Made by a program: the position numbers and the translations under genes
Shown: piece by piece, positions 10,129-18,051 of the stretch
Layout of the letters: each line of letters opens with the position of its first letter
How positions within the stretch are numbered: position 1 is the first letter of the stretch
Source: an uncultured Alphaproteobacteria bacterium
GTDB lineage: Bacteria; Pseudomonadota; Alphaproteobacteria; RF32; CAG-239
Assembly (NCBI GenBank): GCA_944391425.1
Contig: CALXTO010000011.1
Coordinates: 1 to 40,999, forward strand
Length of the DNA stretch: 40,999 nt
Direction: 5' to 3'
Notes under the pieces: generated by a model
The model's input: only the letters and a program-made list of their open reading frames with translations
Database searches by the model: none
Told to the model about the DNA's origin: nothing

Positions 10129-10602
10129 TTACCGCATCTTACGAAACGAATTATGCGTAATCGCGATTGCCAGCGCATCCGAACTATCGTTGTTTTTAGG
10201 TTTGCAGCCCGGCAACAAAACCTTGACCATCGTTTCAACCTGTTGTTTTTCCGCTTTGCCGACACCGACAACCGCTTTTTTGATTTTATTCGGTTCATAT
10301 TCGGTAACCGGAATCCGGTATTGCGCCGGAGTCATCATTACCACGCCGCGCGCCATACCCAGCTTAATTGTTGACACGGCGTTGGAGTTCAAAAAGACCT
10401 GTTCAATGGCAGCCTCGTCAGGTTTATAAAGCTCAATTACGCCGCACAGAATCTTGTTAATCAGAGCCAGCCGCTCTGCCATCGGCATCTTGGGATCCGT
10501 AGGAATAAAACCGTCCGCCACATAACGCAAACGGTTGTTTTCCACCTCCACAATCCCCCAGCCGGTAGATGACAAGCTGGGATCCAAACCCAAAATACGC
10601 AC
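10129..10602 (-). CDS. ruvC: Crossover junction endodeoxyribonuclease RuvC
   Basis: Resolves Holliday junctions by symmetric nicking. 157 aa. Acidic residues of the RNase H-like site are visible: Asp7 in ILGLDPSLSSTGWG, Glu in AAIEQVF, and an Asp pair near NNDSSDALAIA; the DNA-contacting region EYEPNKIKKAVVGVGKAEKQQV is intact. A longer reading frame reaches 10653 but would translate through the yebC terminator. GTG at 10602 follows AGGGAG by seven bases and gives the family N-terminus. Confidence 0.95.
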   Translation of the reverse strand: MRILGLDPSLSSTGWGIVEVENNRLRYVADGFIPTDPKMPMAERLALINKILCGVIELYKPDEAAIEQVFLNSNAVSTIKLGMARGVVMMTPAQYRIPVTEYEPNKIKKAVVGVGKAEKQQVETMVKVLLPGCKPKNNDSSDALAIAITHNSFRKMR

Positions 10603-10615
10603 TTTGTTTCTCCCT

Positions 10616-10643
10616 AAAAAAACCGCCCGGTTGAAACCGGGCG
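10616..10643 (-). terminator. Terminator after yebC
   Basis: Arms cgcccggt (10624-10631) and accgggcg (10636-10643) with a four-base loop are followed on the minus strand by seven U. This separates yebC from ruvC and shows that the long N-terminal extension of the ruvC frame is not coding. Confidence 0.88.
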
Positions 10644-10667
10644 AATTCTTCAAACAAAATCGAAAAA

Positions 10668-11426
10668 CTACTCTTCCGGATTCAGCTTTTGCATAACCTC
10701 ATCGGCAATATCGGCATTATGATATACCTGTTGTACATCGTCATCATCCTCTAAAGCATCAATAAAATCAAGCAGTTTTTGGGCTGTTTCAACATCATTG
10801 ACCGGAGTCTGCACTGTCGGTTTCCAATCCAAACGGGAAGCCGACGGCGTTCCGAATACTTTTTCCAGAGCTTCCGTCACCATTCCCAGATCATCGGGAA
10901 GAGTTTCTATTTCATGATTGTCGCCGTCCGAAACAACGTCATTGGCACCGGCCTCCAAAGCGGCTTCAAACATTTTGTCGGCATCGGCCGTATTCAGCGG
11001 ATATTGTATATAGCCGATTCGCTCAAAATTAAACGTTACCGAACCGCTCTCGCCCATAACGCCGCCTCTTTTGCCAAAAATAGTACGGACATTTCCGGCC
11101 GTCCGGTTTTTGTTGTCCGTCATGGCTTCCACGATAATGGCAACCTTACCGGGACCAAACCCTTCGTAACGGGCAGAAACATAATCGCTCCCGCCGGCAG
11201 TCTGGGTAGCTTTGGCAATAGCGCGTTCAATATTGTCTTTAGGCATGCTCTCGGCACGCGCAGCCTGAATAGCCAGACGCAGGCGCGGATTTTTATCCGG
11301 CTCGGGCAAACCGCTCTTTGCCGCAATCGTAATATCACGGGCCAGCTTGGCAAAAACGCGTGCCTTTTTGGCATCCTGAGCCCCTTTGCGATACATAATG
11401 TTTTTAAACTGGGAGTGTCCAGACAT
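10668..11426 (-). CDS. yebC: YebC/PmpR family protein
   Basis: 252 aa, the TACO1/YebC family. Members have been described as transcriptional regulators (PmpR, also of ruvC region genes) and more recently as translation factors helping ribosomes on proline stretches. Family landmarks: MSGHSQFKNIMYRKGAQDAKK at the N-terminus, GRDITIAAKSG-like and NPRLRLAIQAARAESMPKDNIERAI, YEGFGPGKVAIIVEAMTDNKNRT. ATG at 11426 is seven bases after AAGGAG. Its place just upstream of ruvC is the classic yebC-ruvCAB order. Confidence 0.96.
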   Translation of the reverse strand: MSGHSQFKNIMYRKGAQDAKKARVFAKLARDITIAAKSGLPEPDKNPRLRLAIQAARAESMPKDNIERAIAKATQTAGGSDYVSARYEGFGPGKVAIIVEAMTDNKNRTAGNVRTIFGKRGGVMGESGSVTFNFERIGYIQYPLNTADADKMFEAALEAGANDVVSDGDNHEIETLPDDLGMVTEALEKVFGTPSASRLDWKPTVQTPVNDVETAQKLLDFIDALEDDDDVQQVYHNADIADEVMQKLNPEE

Positions 11427-11541
11427 CACTTTACTCCTTGCTAAAATCTCAATTCGCAGTCCTTATACATCAAACGATATTTAAGCGCAAGATTTTTTTG
11501 TCGGGAACAAAGTACGGATAAAATGCGGCCGCCCCAACCGG

Positions 11542-12318
11542 TTACTTTTCGTCTTTCAAAACCATATACTGGATTTTGTCTTCGTCAGCCTGCAATACTC
11601 TGAATCCGACGCCGTTGATATCAATCAGCCCCGGCTTATTGGGAAAGCTGATGTTTTCAAAAGTCCCCTTCTCACCGTCGCTGTCGCTGTAATCAAGGTA
11701 AGTAAACCAGATGCGTTCCATCCGCACGCCGTCATACTTAACATCAAAGCCTTTAATCGGTTTGGTTTGTTCGCTGCGCGACGTACTGATGTTTACCATT
11801 TTCAAATCTTCCGGATACGGGAAAAACTCGGAATCCAGCAAGATCAAAGTTCCGCCTTTGATCTGCCCCATCTGCCGATAAAACGCTCCTTCATCGTCGA
11901 TCAAAAACACAAACCCGTCCAGTTCGCTGGGAATCAGCCGATAACGGCTGCCGTTTATCTTAACTTCGCCGACAAGCTTGTACTTTTGATTGGCCGAAAA
12001 CTTGTGCGGCAGGGAAGAACTGTTCAACGCACCGTTTTTATTGGGTTTGACATAATCTTCCTCATAATAGTCTTTCTGATAAATTTTATTGCTCAGCACC
12101 GAATAGCCTTTATATGCCGTCGCCGATTCGTTCAGCTTATAGCTGTTTTCTTCAATAGTTTCCGAACTAACCAGGCGTTCTCCTCCGTCATAAAAAGAAA
12201 TCCCATACCCGTTCGCAATCGTAAAAATATCATTGCGGGCAGGAATAATATCGTAATTTCCGGCATTGATGCATCCCGGCAAAACGGACAGGGCGAACAG
12301 CAGGCATATTTTTTTCAT
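11542..12318 (-). CDS. Putative lipoprotein of unknown function
   Basis: 258 aa beginning MKKICLLFALSVLPGCINAG, a signal peptide ending in a lipobox-like VLPGC (Pro at -2 is unusual), so probably lipidated at Cys16. The mature part is beta-rich, with motifs such as KYKLVGEVKINGSRYRLIP, GFVFLIDDEGAFYRQMGQI and GFDVKYDGVRMERIWFTYLD. I do not recognise the family. GAGG lies eight bases before the ATG. Monocistronic and divergent from prmA. Confidence 0.75.
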   Translation of the reverse strand: MKKICLLFALSVLPGCINAGNYDIIPARNDIFTIANGYGISFYDGGERLVSSETIEENSYKLNESATAYKGYSVLSNKIYQKDYYEEDYVKPNKNGALNSSSLPHKFSANQKYKLVGEVKINGSRYRLIPSELDGFVFLIDDEGAFYRQMGQIKGGTLILLDSEFFPYPEDLKMVNISTSRSEQTKPIKGFDVKYDGVRMERIWFTYLDYSDSDGEKGTFENISFPNKPGLIDINGVGFRVLQADEDKIQYMVLKDEK

Positions 12319-12416
12319 GTTTGCGGCCTCTTAGTTTCAATAAAGTAAATTTATTTTAATTATTATACTATAAACTCCGTTTAGTAAATAACGTTTATGC
12401 ACAAGAGGATAATTTC

Positions 12417-13277
12417 ATGATGAGCAGCTGTTGGCAGGTGACTTTTTTTCCGCAAACGCCTGCTTCCGCCGAATTTGAAAATTTTTTGGAAAACTATTTT
12501 GAAGTTACGGCTCAGAATTATGCCGATGACGGTCGTGATGAATATGTCGGCTACCAAAGCGGCACCTTTGACGAAGACAAAATGCGCGCGGCCGCTTCCT
12601 CGGCAGGCATCAGTCTCCCTGAATATAAAATCGAACACCTCGAAAGCGCTAATTGGCTCAAAGACTATGTTATCCGTTTTGAACCTTTTGAAACGGAAGA
12701 TTTTATCATCTACGGCATCCACGAAAAAGAAGCGCCTTCAAGTTCAAAAATCCCTTTGCAGATTTACGCCGCAACGGCTTTCGGTTCAAACCATCAGACA
12801 ACCCGCGCCTGCCTTGGAGCAATCAGCGACCTGCACCGCCGGGGATTTATGCCGCAAAAAATCCTTGATGTCGGGACCGGCTCCGGCATTTTGTCGCTGG
12901 CCAGCGCCAAGCTCTGGCCTCAGAGCCGCGTCATTGCCGTCGACATTGACGAAGAAGCCGTTCTCGTAACCCGCAGCAACGCGCTCACCAACAATGTGCA
13001 ACAGCTGAATGCCGAACAAAGCGACGGCTACAATGCACCGATCGTAAAAAACAACGCACCTTATGATTTAATTCTGGCAAACATACTCGCTCGCCCTCTG
13101 CTCGCCATGTCCCCTGATTTGTCCGCCTCCCTGGTATCCGGCGGATATGCTGTCTTATCCGGCTTTGTCGACGAACAAAGCGATTGGGTTGTTTCCGCCC
13201 ATCAAAACCTTGGCCTTTGCCTTGAAAAACTGTACGCAATCGACAACTGGCGCGCAGCCCTTATGAAAAAGGTTTAA
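12417..13277 (+). CDS. prmA: Ribosomal protein L11 methyltransferase
   Basis: SAM-dependent enzyme that trimethylates L11. 286 aa: N-terminal substrate-recognition domain to about residue 80, then a class I methyltransferase fold with DVGTGSGILSLASAKL (SAM loop), VIAVDIDEEAVLVTRSNA, and YDLILANILARPLLAM (the NILA active-site loop). AGAGGA lies seven bases before ATG 12417. The M24 peptidase starts four bases after its stop, so the two are cotranscribed. Confidence 0.95.
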   Translation: MMSSCWQVTFFPQTPASAEFENFLENYFEVTAQNYADDGRDEYVGYQSGTFDEDKMRAAASSAGISLPEYKIEHLESANWLKDYVIRFEPFETEDFIIYGIHEKEAPSSSKIPLQIYAATAFGSNHQTTRACLGAISDLHRRGFMPQKILDVGTGSGILSLASAKLWPQSRVIAVDIDEEAVLVTRSNALTNNVQQLNAEQSDGYNAPIVKNNAPYDLILANILARPLLAMSPDLSASLVSGGYAVLSGFVDEQSDWVVSAHQNLGLCLEKLYAIDNWRAALMKKV

Positions 13278-13281
13278 TTCC

Positions 13282-14949
13282 ATGACAATTGAAGAACTTC
13301 GCAAAAAACTCATCAAACATAATCTGGACGCATATATCGTCACTCGCAACAATATGTTTCTGGGCCAGGATGTCTTGCCTGAAGAAAACAAAATTCTCGA
13401 ACTCTGCGGCTTTAGCGGCTCAGCCGGAAATTTGCTCGTTTTCCGCGACAAAGCCTTTCTGTTGGTTGACGGACGTTATGAACTTCAGGCCGCCCGTCAG
13501 GTGGATTCTTCCGTCTTCACCGTAGTCTGCACCAACGACAGCATCGGCAGCTGGATTCAAAACAATGTCGAAAACCCCTGCACTTTCGGCTACGACCCTT
13601 GGTGTCATTCCGTCAGCGAAGCGGACTACTGGAACAAAGCCCTGAAAAGACACACTTTCCGCGAAGACGAAAATAATTTGCTCGGTCTCCGCATTTCCGA
13701 ACACCCTTTCAATATTTTTGAACACGATATTGAATATGCGGGCATTTCGGTTGAAGAAAAAATCTCCTACCTGACCGATTTTATGAAAAAAAACAGCCTT
13801 GACGCCTTTTTCATCGCCGAATGCGACGCTGTCTCCTGGCTGATGAATCTGCGCTCCGATGCCCTGCCGGATACGCCACTGATACGGGCTTTTGCTTTAG
13901 TGGACAAAGAAGGAGACATCAGCTTGTTCACTTCCGACATGCAAAAAACCGAAAACGAACTTGCCCGCTATAAGGGGTTGAATATCGGTCTATCTTTCAG
14001 CCACACGCCAAAGAAAATTCATACCATCATGAAGAACCACCGCGTCTGGACAAACAATCTGCCTGACCCGGTCCAAGATTGGAAAGCCGTCAAAAATCCG
14101 GTCGAACTTTCCGGTTTTCAAAAATGCCATCTTCGCGACGGCATCGCCGTCGTCCGGTTTCTGCACTGGCTGGAAAACAACTGGCAGCAAACCGATGAAC
14201 TGGGAGTTGTTCAAAAACTGCACGACTTTCGCGCCGCCGATAAAAATTTTTATTCCAACAGCTTTGAAACAATTGCCGCTTTTGCGGAAAACGGAGCCGT
14301 CGTACACTATACGCCTTCGCCGCAAAGCAACAAAAAACTGACTGCCGGATCTGTCCTGCTGTTAGACAGCGGCGCTCAATACTGCGACGGAACAACCGAT
14401 GTTACGCGCACCATCGCCATCGGAAATGTTCCCCGGGAAATAGCCGAAAGCTTTACGCAGGTGCTCAAAGCGCACATTGCCGCCGCCACGGCTCTGTTTC
14501 CCGAAAAAACGCCGGGCTGTGCCCTGGATGCCTTGTCCCGTGCCCAGCTATGGCGATTCGGAAAAGATTACAAACACGGTACCGGACACGGTGTCGGACA
14601 TTTTCTTAATGTTCATGAAGGACCGCACAGCCTTTCTCCACGCTCCTGCAGTGTCCCGCTGAAAGCCGGAATGGTTACCTCAATAGAACCCGGATACTAT
14701 CAGGAAAATGCCTATGGCATCCGCATCGAAAACCTTTACCATATCGTGCCTGCGGAAACTTCACCTATGCTGAAATTCGAACCTTTAACCCTTATCCCTA
14801 TTGATAAAAGGCTCATCAATAAATATCTATTGAACAAACAAGAAATAAACTGGCTTAACGATTACCACAAGCTGGTATTTTCCCGCCTGTCAAAAGAAGC
14901 GCCGTCCGAACTTTCAGACTGGCTGCGGGAAGCTTGTTCTCCGCTTTAA
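13282..14949 (+). CDS. pepP: Xaa-Pro aminopeptidase (M24B)
   Basis: Dimetal peptidase that removes N-terminal residues preceding proline. 555 aa, the long form with two creatinase-type N-domains (residues 1-300) before the pita-bread catalytic domain. Metal ligands are visible: Asp pair in LLLDSGAQYCDGTTDVTRTI, His in HGTGHGVGHFLNVHEGP, Glu in TSIEPGYY and Glu in GIRIENL. The C-terminal extension (LIPIDKRLINKYLLNKQEI) matches the larger family members. Four bases after prmA. Confidence 0.94.
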   Translation: MTIEELRKKLIKHNLDAYIVTRNNMFLGQDVLPEENKILELCGFSGSAGNLLVFRDKAFLLVDGRYELQAARQVDSSVFTVVCTNDSIGSWIQNNVENPCTFGYDPWCHSVSEADYWNKALKRHTFREDENNLLGLRISEHPFNIFEHDIEYAGISVEEKISYLTDFMKKNSLDAFFIAECDAVSWLMNLRSDALPDTPLIRAFALVDKEGDISLFTSDMQKTENELARYKGLNIGLSFSHTPKKIHTIMKNHRVWTNNLPDPVQDWKAVKNPVELSGFQKCHLRDGIAVVRFLHWLENNWQQTDELGVVQKLHDFRAADKNFYSNSFETIAAFAENGAVVHYTPSPQSNKKLTAGSVLLLDSGAQYCDGTTDVTRTIAIGNVPREIAESFTQVLKAHIAAATALFPEKTPGCALDALSRAQLWRFGKDYKHGTGHGVGHFLNVHEGPHSLSPRSCSVPLKAGMVTSIEPGYYQENAYGIRIENLYHIVPAETSPMLKFEPLTLIPIDKRLINKYLLNKQEINWLNDYHKLVFSRLSKEAPSELSDWLREACSPL

Positions 14950-15001
14950 CTGCAATGCGGCGGATGCTCCGCTTCATTGCCTGAAGAAAAGGAACATCCT
15001 A

Positions 15002-15463
15002 ATGAAAAAATATTTTTGGTTTTTGGCGATTCTGTTTTTCATCCCCGCAGCATTCCTCCGCGCCCAGGTTCAAAATACCGACGGTTATATGCCGGATCAA
15101 AGCCTGCGCGAATATTTTGCCGCTTCAGACAACAACTATGACAAATCAATCATCTATGTTTTTTTCAACAATCAGCCCTGCTATACCTGCGCAGCTGCCA
15201 TTGAAATGGTTGAAGATATATACAATAACGCTTTTATCGATCGTTATAATATGTTTTTAATCAATTATGCCGACGATGAAGAAAATGATTTTATCAACAC
15301 TTATCAGCTGTCCAAACCTCTTGAGGTTGTCCTGGTTCGGATTAATGACGGTGCTTCTTTCGGCTACCAAAAACTTGAAAACCTGGAAAACATGACCTCT
15401 GATCCGGTCAGCTTTAAAGACTATTTCATCAACCAGGTTAATAATTTTTTAGGGAATCAATAG
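15002..15463 (+). CDS. Secreted thioredoxin-like protein with CxxC
   Basis: 153 aa with a signal peptide (MKKYFWFLAILFFIPAAFLRAQ). The mature part has a thioredoxin-like start: IIYVFFNNQPCYTCAAAIEMVEDIY, where CYTC stands at the end of the first strand as in thiol oxidoreductases, and later KPLEVVLVRINDG could supply the cis-Pro strand. I do not recognise a named family and the fold is inferred from the motif. Periplasmic redox role is plausible. SD AAGGAA is eight or nine bases upstream of the ATG. Confidence 0.75.
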   Translation: MKKYFWFLAILFFIPAAFLRAQVQNTDGYMPDQSLREYFAASDNNYDKSIIYVFFNNQPCYTCAAAIEMVEDIYNNAFIDRYNMFLINYADDEENDFINTYQLSKPLEVVLVRINDGASFGYQKLENLENMTSDPVSFKDYFINQVNNFLGNQ

Positions 15464-15477
15464 GTTAAAAAAACTTC

Positions 15478-15505
15478 TTGACAAATAAGTTTCACGAATT
15501 AAACT
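15478..15505 (+). promoter_or_regulatory. Promoter of the cold shock gene
   Basis: TTGACA (15478-15483), a 16-base spacer and TAAACT (15500-15505). It starts an AT-rich leader of about 65 bases that contains complementary ends tagcaa and ttgcta, so it could fold as a weak temperature-sensitive hairpin, as in other csp leaders; that last point is inference. Confidence 0.6.
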
Positions 15506-15575
15506 AAAAATAGCAAATTTAAATATAAAAAATTTAAAATTGCTACACAACAAACATTTACAAAGGAATAAGATT

Positions 15576-15779
15576 ATGGCTATAGGTACAGTCAAGTGGT
15601 ATAATACCAGAAAAGGATACGGATTTATTTCTCCTATCGACAAGAGTAAAGACGTTTTTGTCCATGCCTGCCAACTGGAAAAAATAGGTCTGAAGGAACT
15701 GAAAGAATTTCAAAAGGTAAGTTTTGAAACTTATAACGACCGAGGACGTATCGCAGCCGGAAACATAAAATTATTATAA
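15576..15779 (+). CDS. Cold shock domain protein
   Basis: A 67-aa single cold-shock-domain protein that binds single-stranded RNA and DNA. MAIGTVKWYNTRKGYGFIS carries RNP1 (KGYGFI) and DVFVHA is RNP2. A TTG in frame at 15540 would add 12 residues unlike the family, and AAGGAA stands nine bases before ATG 15576. Its own promoter and an AT-rich leader precede it and a strong terminator follows. Confidence 0.95.
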   Translation: MAIGTVKWYNTRKGYGFISPIDKSKDVFVHACQLEKIGLKELKEFQKVSFETYNDRGRIAAGNIKLL

Positions 15780-15786
15780 CATTTCC

Positions 15787-15822
15787 AAAACTCCCGGAGA
15801 AATTTCCCCGGGAGTTTTTTTT
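15787..15822. terminator. Bidirectional terminator after the cold shock gene
   Basis: ctcccgg (15791-15797) pairs with ccgggag (15808-15814), followed by eight T; on the other side are four A, so it can serve the convergent minus-strand membrane gene that ends at 15822. Confidence 0.88.
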
Positions 15823-16817
15823 CACAGTTCATGCATTTTCCGCGCATTAAAAATCCTGATTCGCTCCAACTGCTGCTTTTTAACATATTTCAAATATGCT
15901 TCATAAGAAATCAATGCGATTCCCGACAACAGCAGCGGCAACAAATAATATATAATCCGGTAAGCAATCAGAGCGCCAAATAATGCCGCCTGATTATGCT
16001 CTCCCGGAATAATATACATAAACAGCCCTTCAAATACGCCCAAGCCTCCGGGCACCTGGCTGAACACGCCCAAAACCTGGGCAATGATAAACACGCCGAT
16101 AAAGACGTCAAAAGAAATTTCCATAAACGGTGTCAGCGAAAAATAAAGCACCAGAGAAGCCATCAAAATATCCGCGCCGCCGATAAAAACCTGAGCCAGT
16201 GCCATTTTAAAAGAAGGAATGTCAAATTCTATCTCCTTAATAATAATCGGCTTGCGGTAAAACAGGCTTGCGCCGAAATACACCAGCAACCCCAAAGCGG
16301 AAACAGCCGTGATAATTTCGGTTGTCAGCTTGGAAACTGATCCTTCGCCGAAAGCATGATTCGGCGTCAGAAAATAACCGACAATAATCAGGAAAAAACA
16401 GGCAACCAAGTATGTAAACCCGGAAAACGTGACCATACGCACAATTTCCGCCCCGCGAAACCGCCATCTTGTGTATAACCGGTAACGTATTGTTCCGCCG
16501 GAAACGATGGCATGCCCGGCATTGTTGCTGACGGAGAACCCAATAAAACCCGCAAAAATCCATTTCAGCGGCGACAGTTTACGTCCGATATAGCGCAACG
16601 CCAAATAATCATAAGAAGACAAGGCGACATATCCGCCGAGTGAAGCGGCGCAGGCCAGCCACAAATTGCGGCCGGGAATACTAAGCAACGCCTCTTTAAT
16701 ATCCGCAAGACTGTACCTGGACAGCTGAACATAAAGCATATAAGCTGCAACAGCAAAAAAGAAAAGCCCGGCCCAAGACACCGCCTTTTTCAAGATTTTT
16801 TTGGTTTTAAAAGCCAT
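15822..16817 (-). CDS. YbhN/UPF0104-type lysylphosphatidylglycerol synthase transmembrane-like protein
   Basis: 331 aa, polytopic with about eight helices, resembling the flippase domain of MprF and its stand-alone relatives (YbhN). Typical features: SNNAGHAIVSGGTIRYRLYTRW (the family's SGG..R.. region), FSGFTYLVACFFLIIVGYFL, and QVPGGLGVFEGLFMYI (the PGGLGxxE signature). These proteins are proposed to move lipids; the substrate here is unknown. ATG 16817 has GAAGGA nine bases upstream, whereas the upstream ATG overlaps that SD. Confidence 0.88.
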   Translation of the reverse strand: MAFKTKKILKKAVSWAGLFFFAVAAYMLYVQLSRYSLADIKEALLSIPGRNLWLACAASLGGYVALSSYDYLALRYIGRKLSPLKWIFAGFIGFSVSNNAGHAIVSGGTIRYRLYTRWRFRGAEIVRMVTFSGFTYLVACFFLIIVGYFLTPNHAFGEGSVSKLTTEIITAVSALGLLVYFGASLFYRKPIIIKEIEFDIPSFKMALAQVFIGGADILMASLVLYFSLTPFMEISFDVFIGVFIIAQVLGVFSQVPGGLGVFEGLFMYIIPGEHNQAALFGALIAYRIIYYLLPLLLSGIALISYEAYLKYVKKQQLERIRIFNARKMHEL

Positions 16818-16970
16818 CAGACACATTCCTTCATCAAAAAAACTTTAACTATTGTTATAATTTTAATACGTCTCACCGTCAACATCAAATATAGTTATTA
16901 TAATCTGCATTTTTTATTTAAATTCAGAAAATATTGAATTATTCTGTTTCATTATAAACAGGAAAAAAAG

Positions 16971-17018
16971 ATGAAACTGCTGCTGGTTGAAGATGATGAA
17001 AAACTGGGAGCTAGGTAA
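16971..17018 (+). pseudogene. Remnant of an OmpR-type response regulator
   Basis: Fifteen codons, MKLLLVEDDEKLGAR then TAA, reproduce the strand-1 and acidic pocket start of an OmpR-family receiver (LLVEDDEKL), with AGGAAAAAAAG before the ATG. The rest of the receiver, the DNA-binding domain and any sensor kinase are absent. The following 200 bases (17019-17200) carry no supported gene and contain short direct repeats. I read this as the 5' end of a deleted two-component gene. Confidence 0.6.
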
Positions 17019-17200
17019 ATCAAAAGTGGCATCCACAAAGAGCTTAAATGCAACAATTTCCGGTATACTTCGTTTTTTAAGCTTTTAGATGAAGCATTAA
17101 TGTTCTCCGTCAACATTTTTCTCTCCGTTCAACATTAAAGATACTTCGTCATAAACCGCCAATCTGAAAACAATCTGAAAAACAAAAGACACAAAAGATA

Positions 17201-17229
17201 TTGACAATATAATTCCCATTCGCTATAAA
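17201..17229 (+). promoter_or_regulatory. Promoter of tRNA-Thr
   Basis: Perfect TTGACA (17201-17206), 17-base spacer, TATAAA (17224-17229). The expected start near 17236 lies about five bases before the mature tRNA. Confidence 0.8.
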
Positions 17230-17240
17230 AACAGCATCGT

Positions 17241-17316
17241 GCCGACATAGCTCAGTTGGTAGAGCTACTGATTTGTAATCAGTGGGTCGGGAGTTCGAGT
17301 CTCTCTGTCGGCACCA
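17241..17316 (+). tRNA. tRNA-Thr(UGU)
   Basis: 76 bases including an encoded CCA. The acceptor gccgaca pairs with tgtcggc, the D-arm is AGCTCAGTTGGTAGAGCT, the anticodon stem actga/tcagt holds the loop tttgtaa (anticodon TGT, threonine), and the T-arm contains GTTCGAGTC. An own promoter precedes it and a terminator follows. Confidence 0.97.
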
Positions 17317-17329
17317 CTAATATAAAAAT

Positions 17330-17348
17330 ACGCCTTTCGGCGTTTTTT
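17330..17348 (+). terminator. Terminator after tRNA-Thr
   Basis: acgcc (17330-17334), loop tttc, ggcgt (17339-17343), then six T. Confidence 0.8.
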
Positions 17349-17402
17349 ATTTAAATATCGGATAAGAAACCCGGGATACCATACTCCTGACAAGGAGAAA
17401 CA

Positions 17403-17759
17403 ATGAACGCCAGTCTTCACCGCCACCATGACAATACCGAACATATGCTGCGACATATGCCGTCTGAAGCCGCTTTTGACAAAGTTTCCGACACTTTCGC
17501 CCTGATCAGCGATCCAACGCGCCTTAAAATTCTTTGGCTGCTCTGCCACTGCGAAGAATGCGTCAACAATATTGCCGTTGCCGTCAACATGAGTTCTCCC
17601 GCCGTTTCGCATCATCTTCGGCTGCTCAAACAATCCGGCCTGCTTTCCTGTCGCCGCACCGGCAAGGAAATGTACTATAAACTGGCTGATACGGCCGAAG
17701 CTGCCTTGCTCCATAAATCCATCGATGATATTTTCGACATAAAATGTCCCCGCGACTGA
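17403..17759 (+). CDS. ArsR/SmtB-family metal-sensing repressor
   Basis: 118 aa winged-helix repressor. The N-terminus is His-rich (HRHH at 6-9, His14, His18). Helix 3 carries CHCEEC (Cys48, Cys50, Cys53), the position of the CadC/CmtR-type ligand site. The recognition helix is in SSPAVSHHLRLLKQSGLL (64-81), followed by the wing RRTGKEMYYKL, and a last Cys115 near the C-terminus. These ligands suggest sensing of Zn, Cd or Pb. The gene sits just before a palindromic operator and an HMA/P-type ATPase pair, so it very probably represses them. Confidence 0.92.
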   Translation: MNASLHRHHDNTEHMLRHMPSEAAFDKVSDTFALISDPTRLKILWLLCHCEECVNNIAVAVNMSSPAVSHHLRLLKQSGLLSCRRTGKEMYYKLADTAEAALLHKSIDDIFDIKCPRD

Positions 17760-17768
17760 CACGAGGGG

Positions 17769-17797
17769 TTGACAAACTTGTTTTAACGGAATATAAT
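17769..17797 (+). promoter_or_regulatory. Consensus promoter of the metal efflux genes
   Basis: Perfect TTGACA (17769-17774), 17 bases, perfect TATAAT (17792-17797), within the gap between the ArsR gene and the HMA gene. Such a strong promoter needs tight repression, which the overlapping palindrome can provide. Confidence 0.85.
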
Positions 17798-17821
17798 TAA
17801 ACATATATTTAATTGTTTAAT
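17796..17821. promoter_or_regulatory. Palindromic operator for the ArsR-family repressor
   Basis: attaaaca (17796-17803) and tgtttaat (17814-17821) are perfect inverted 8-base arms around an AT-rich centre. It begins inside the -10 and covers the start site, the usual place and form for ArsR/SmtB operators. Binding by the adjacent repressor is inferred. Confidence 0.7.
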
Positions 17822-17832
17822 GGAGATGTACC

Positions 17833-18051
17833 GTGAGAAAAACATTTAAAATCGAAAATCTGGATTGTGCCAACTGCGCTGCCGAAATTGAAAACACCAT
17901 TCGCAAAATAGACGGCGTTGCCGAAGTTTCCGTCAGCTTCATGACTCAGCGTATGATCATTGACGCTGCTGATGAAGAATTTGGCCGTATCATGGACGAA
18001 GCCCTGAAAATTATCCGCAAAGTCGAACCCGACTGCGAGGTCAGCGAATGA
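17833..18051 (+). CDS. Stand-alone heavy-metal-associated (HMA) domain protein
   Basis: 72 aa, one ferredoxin-like HMA domain. The metal-binding motif is DCANCAAEIE (GMxCxxC form with LDCANC, Cys14 and Cys17), followed by IDGVAEVSVSF. Such proteins are metallochaperones or detached N-terminal domains of P1B ATPases. It starts at GTG with TGGAGA six bases upstream, and its stop overlaps the ATPase start by four bases (ATGA), so the two are translationally coupled. Confidence 0.93.
   Translation: MRKTFKIENLDCANCAAEIENTIRKIDGVAEVSVSFMTQRMIIDAADEEFGRIMDEALKIIRKVEPDCEVSE

Noticed and set aside
17019..17160. Possible transposase fragment after the regulator stub
   Set aside because: The frame IKSGIHKELKCNN is short, matches nothing I know, and has no terminal repeats.
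17265..17804. Long minus-strand ORF across the tRNA and the ArsR gene
   Set aside because: Its N-terminal part mirrors arsR and its C-terminus (RETRTPDPLITNQ) is the antisense of a tRNA, a well-known false ORF.
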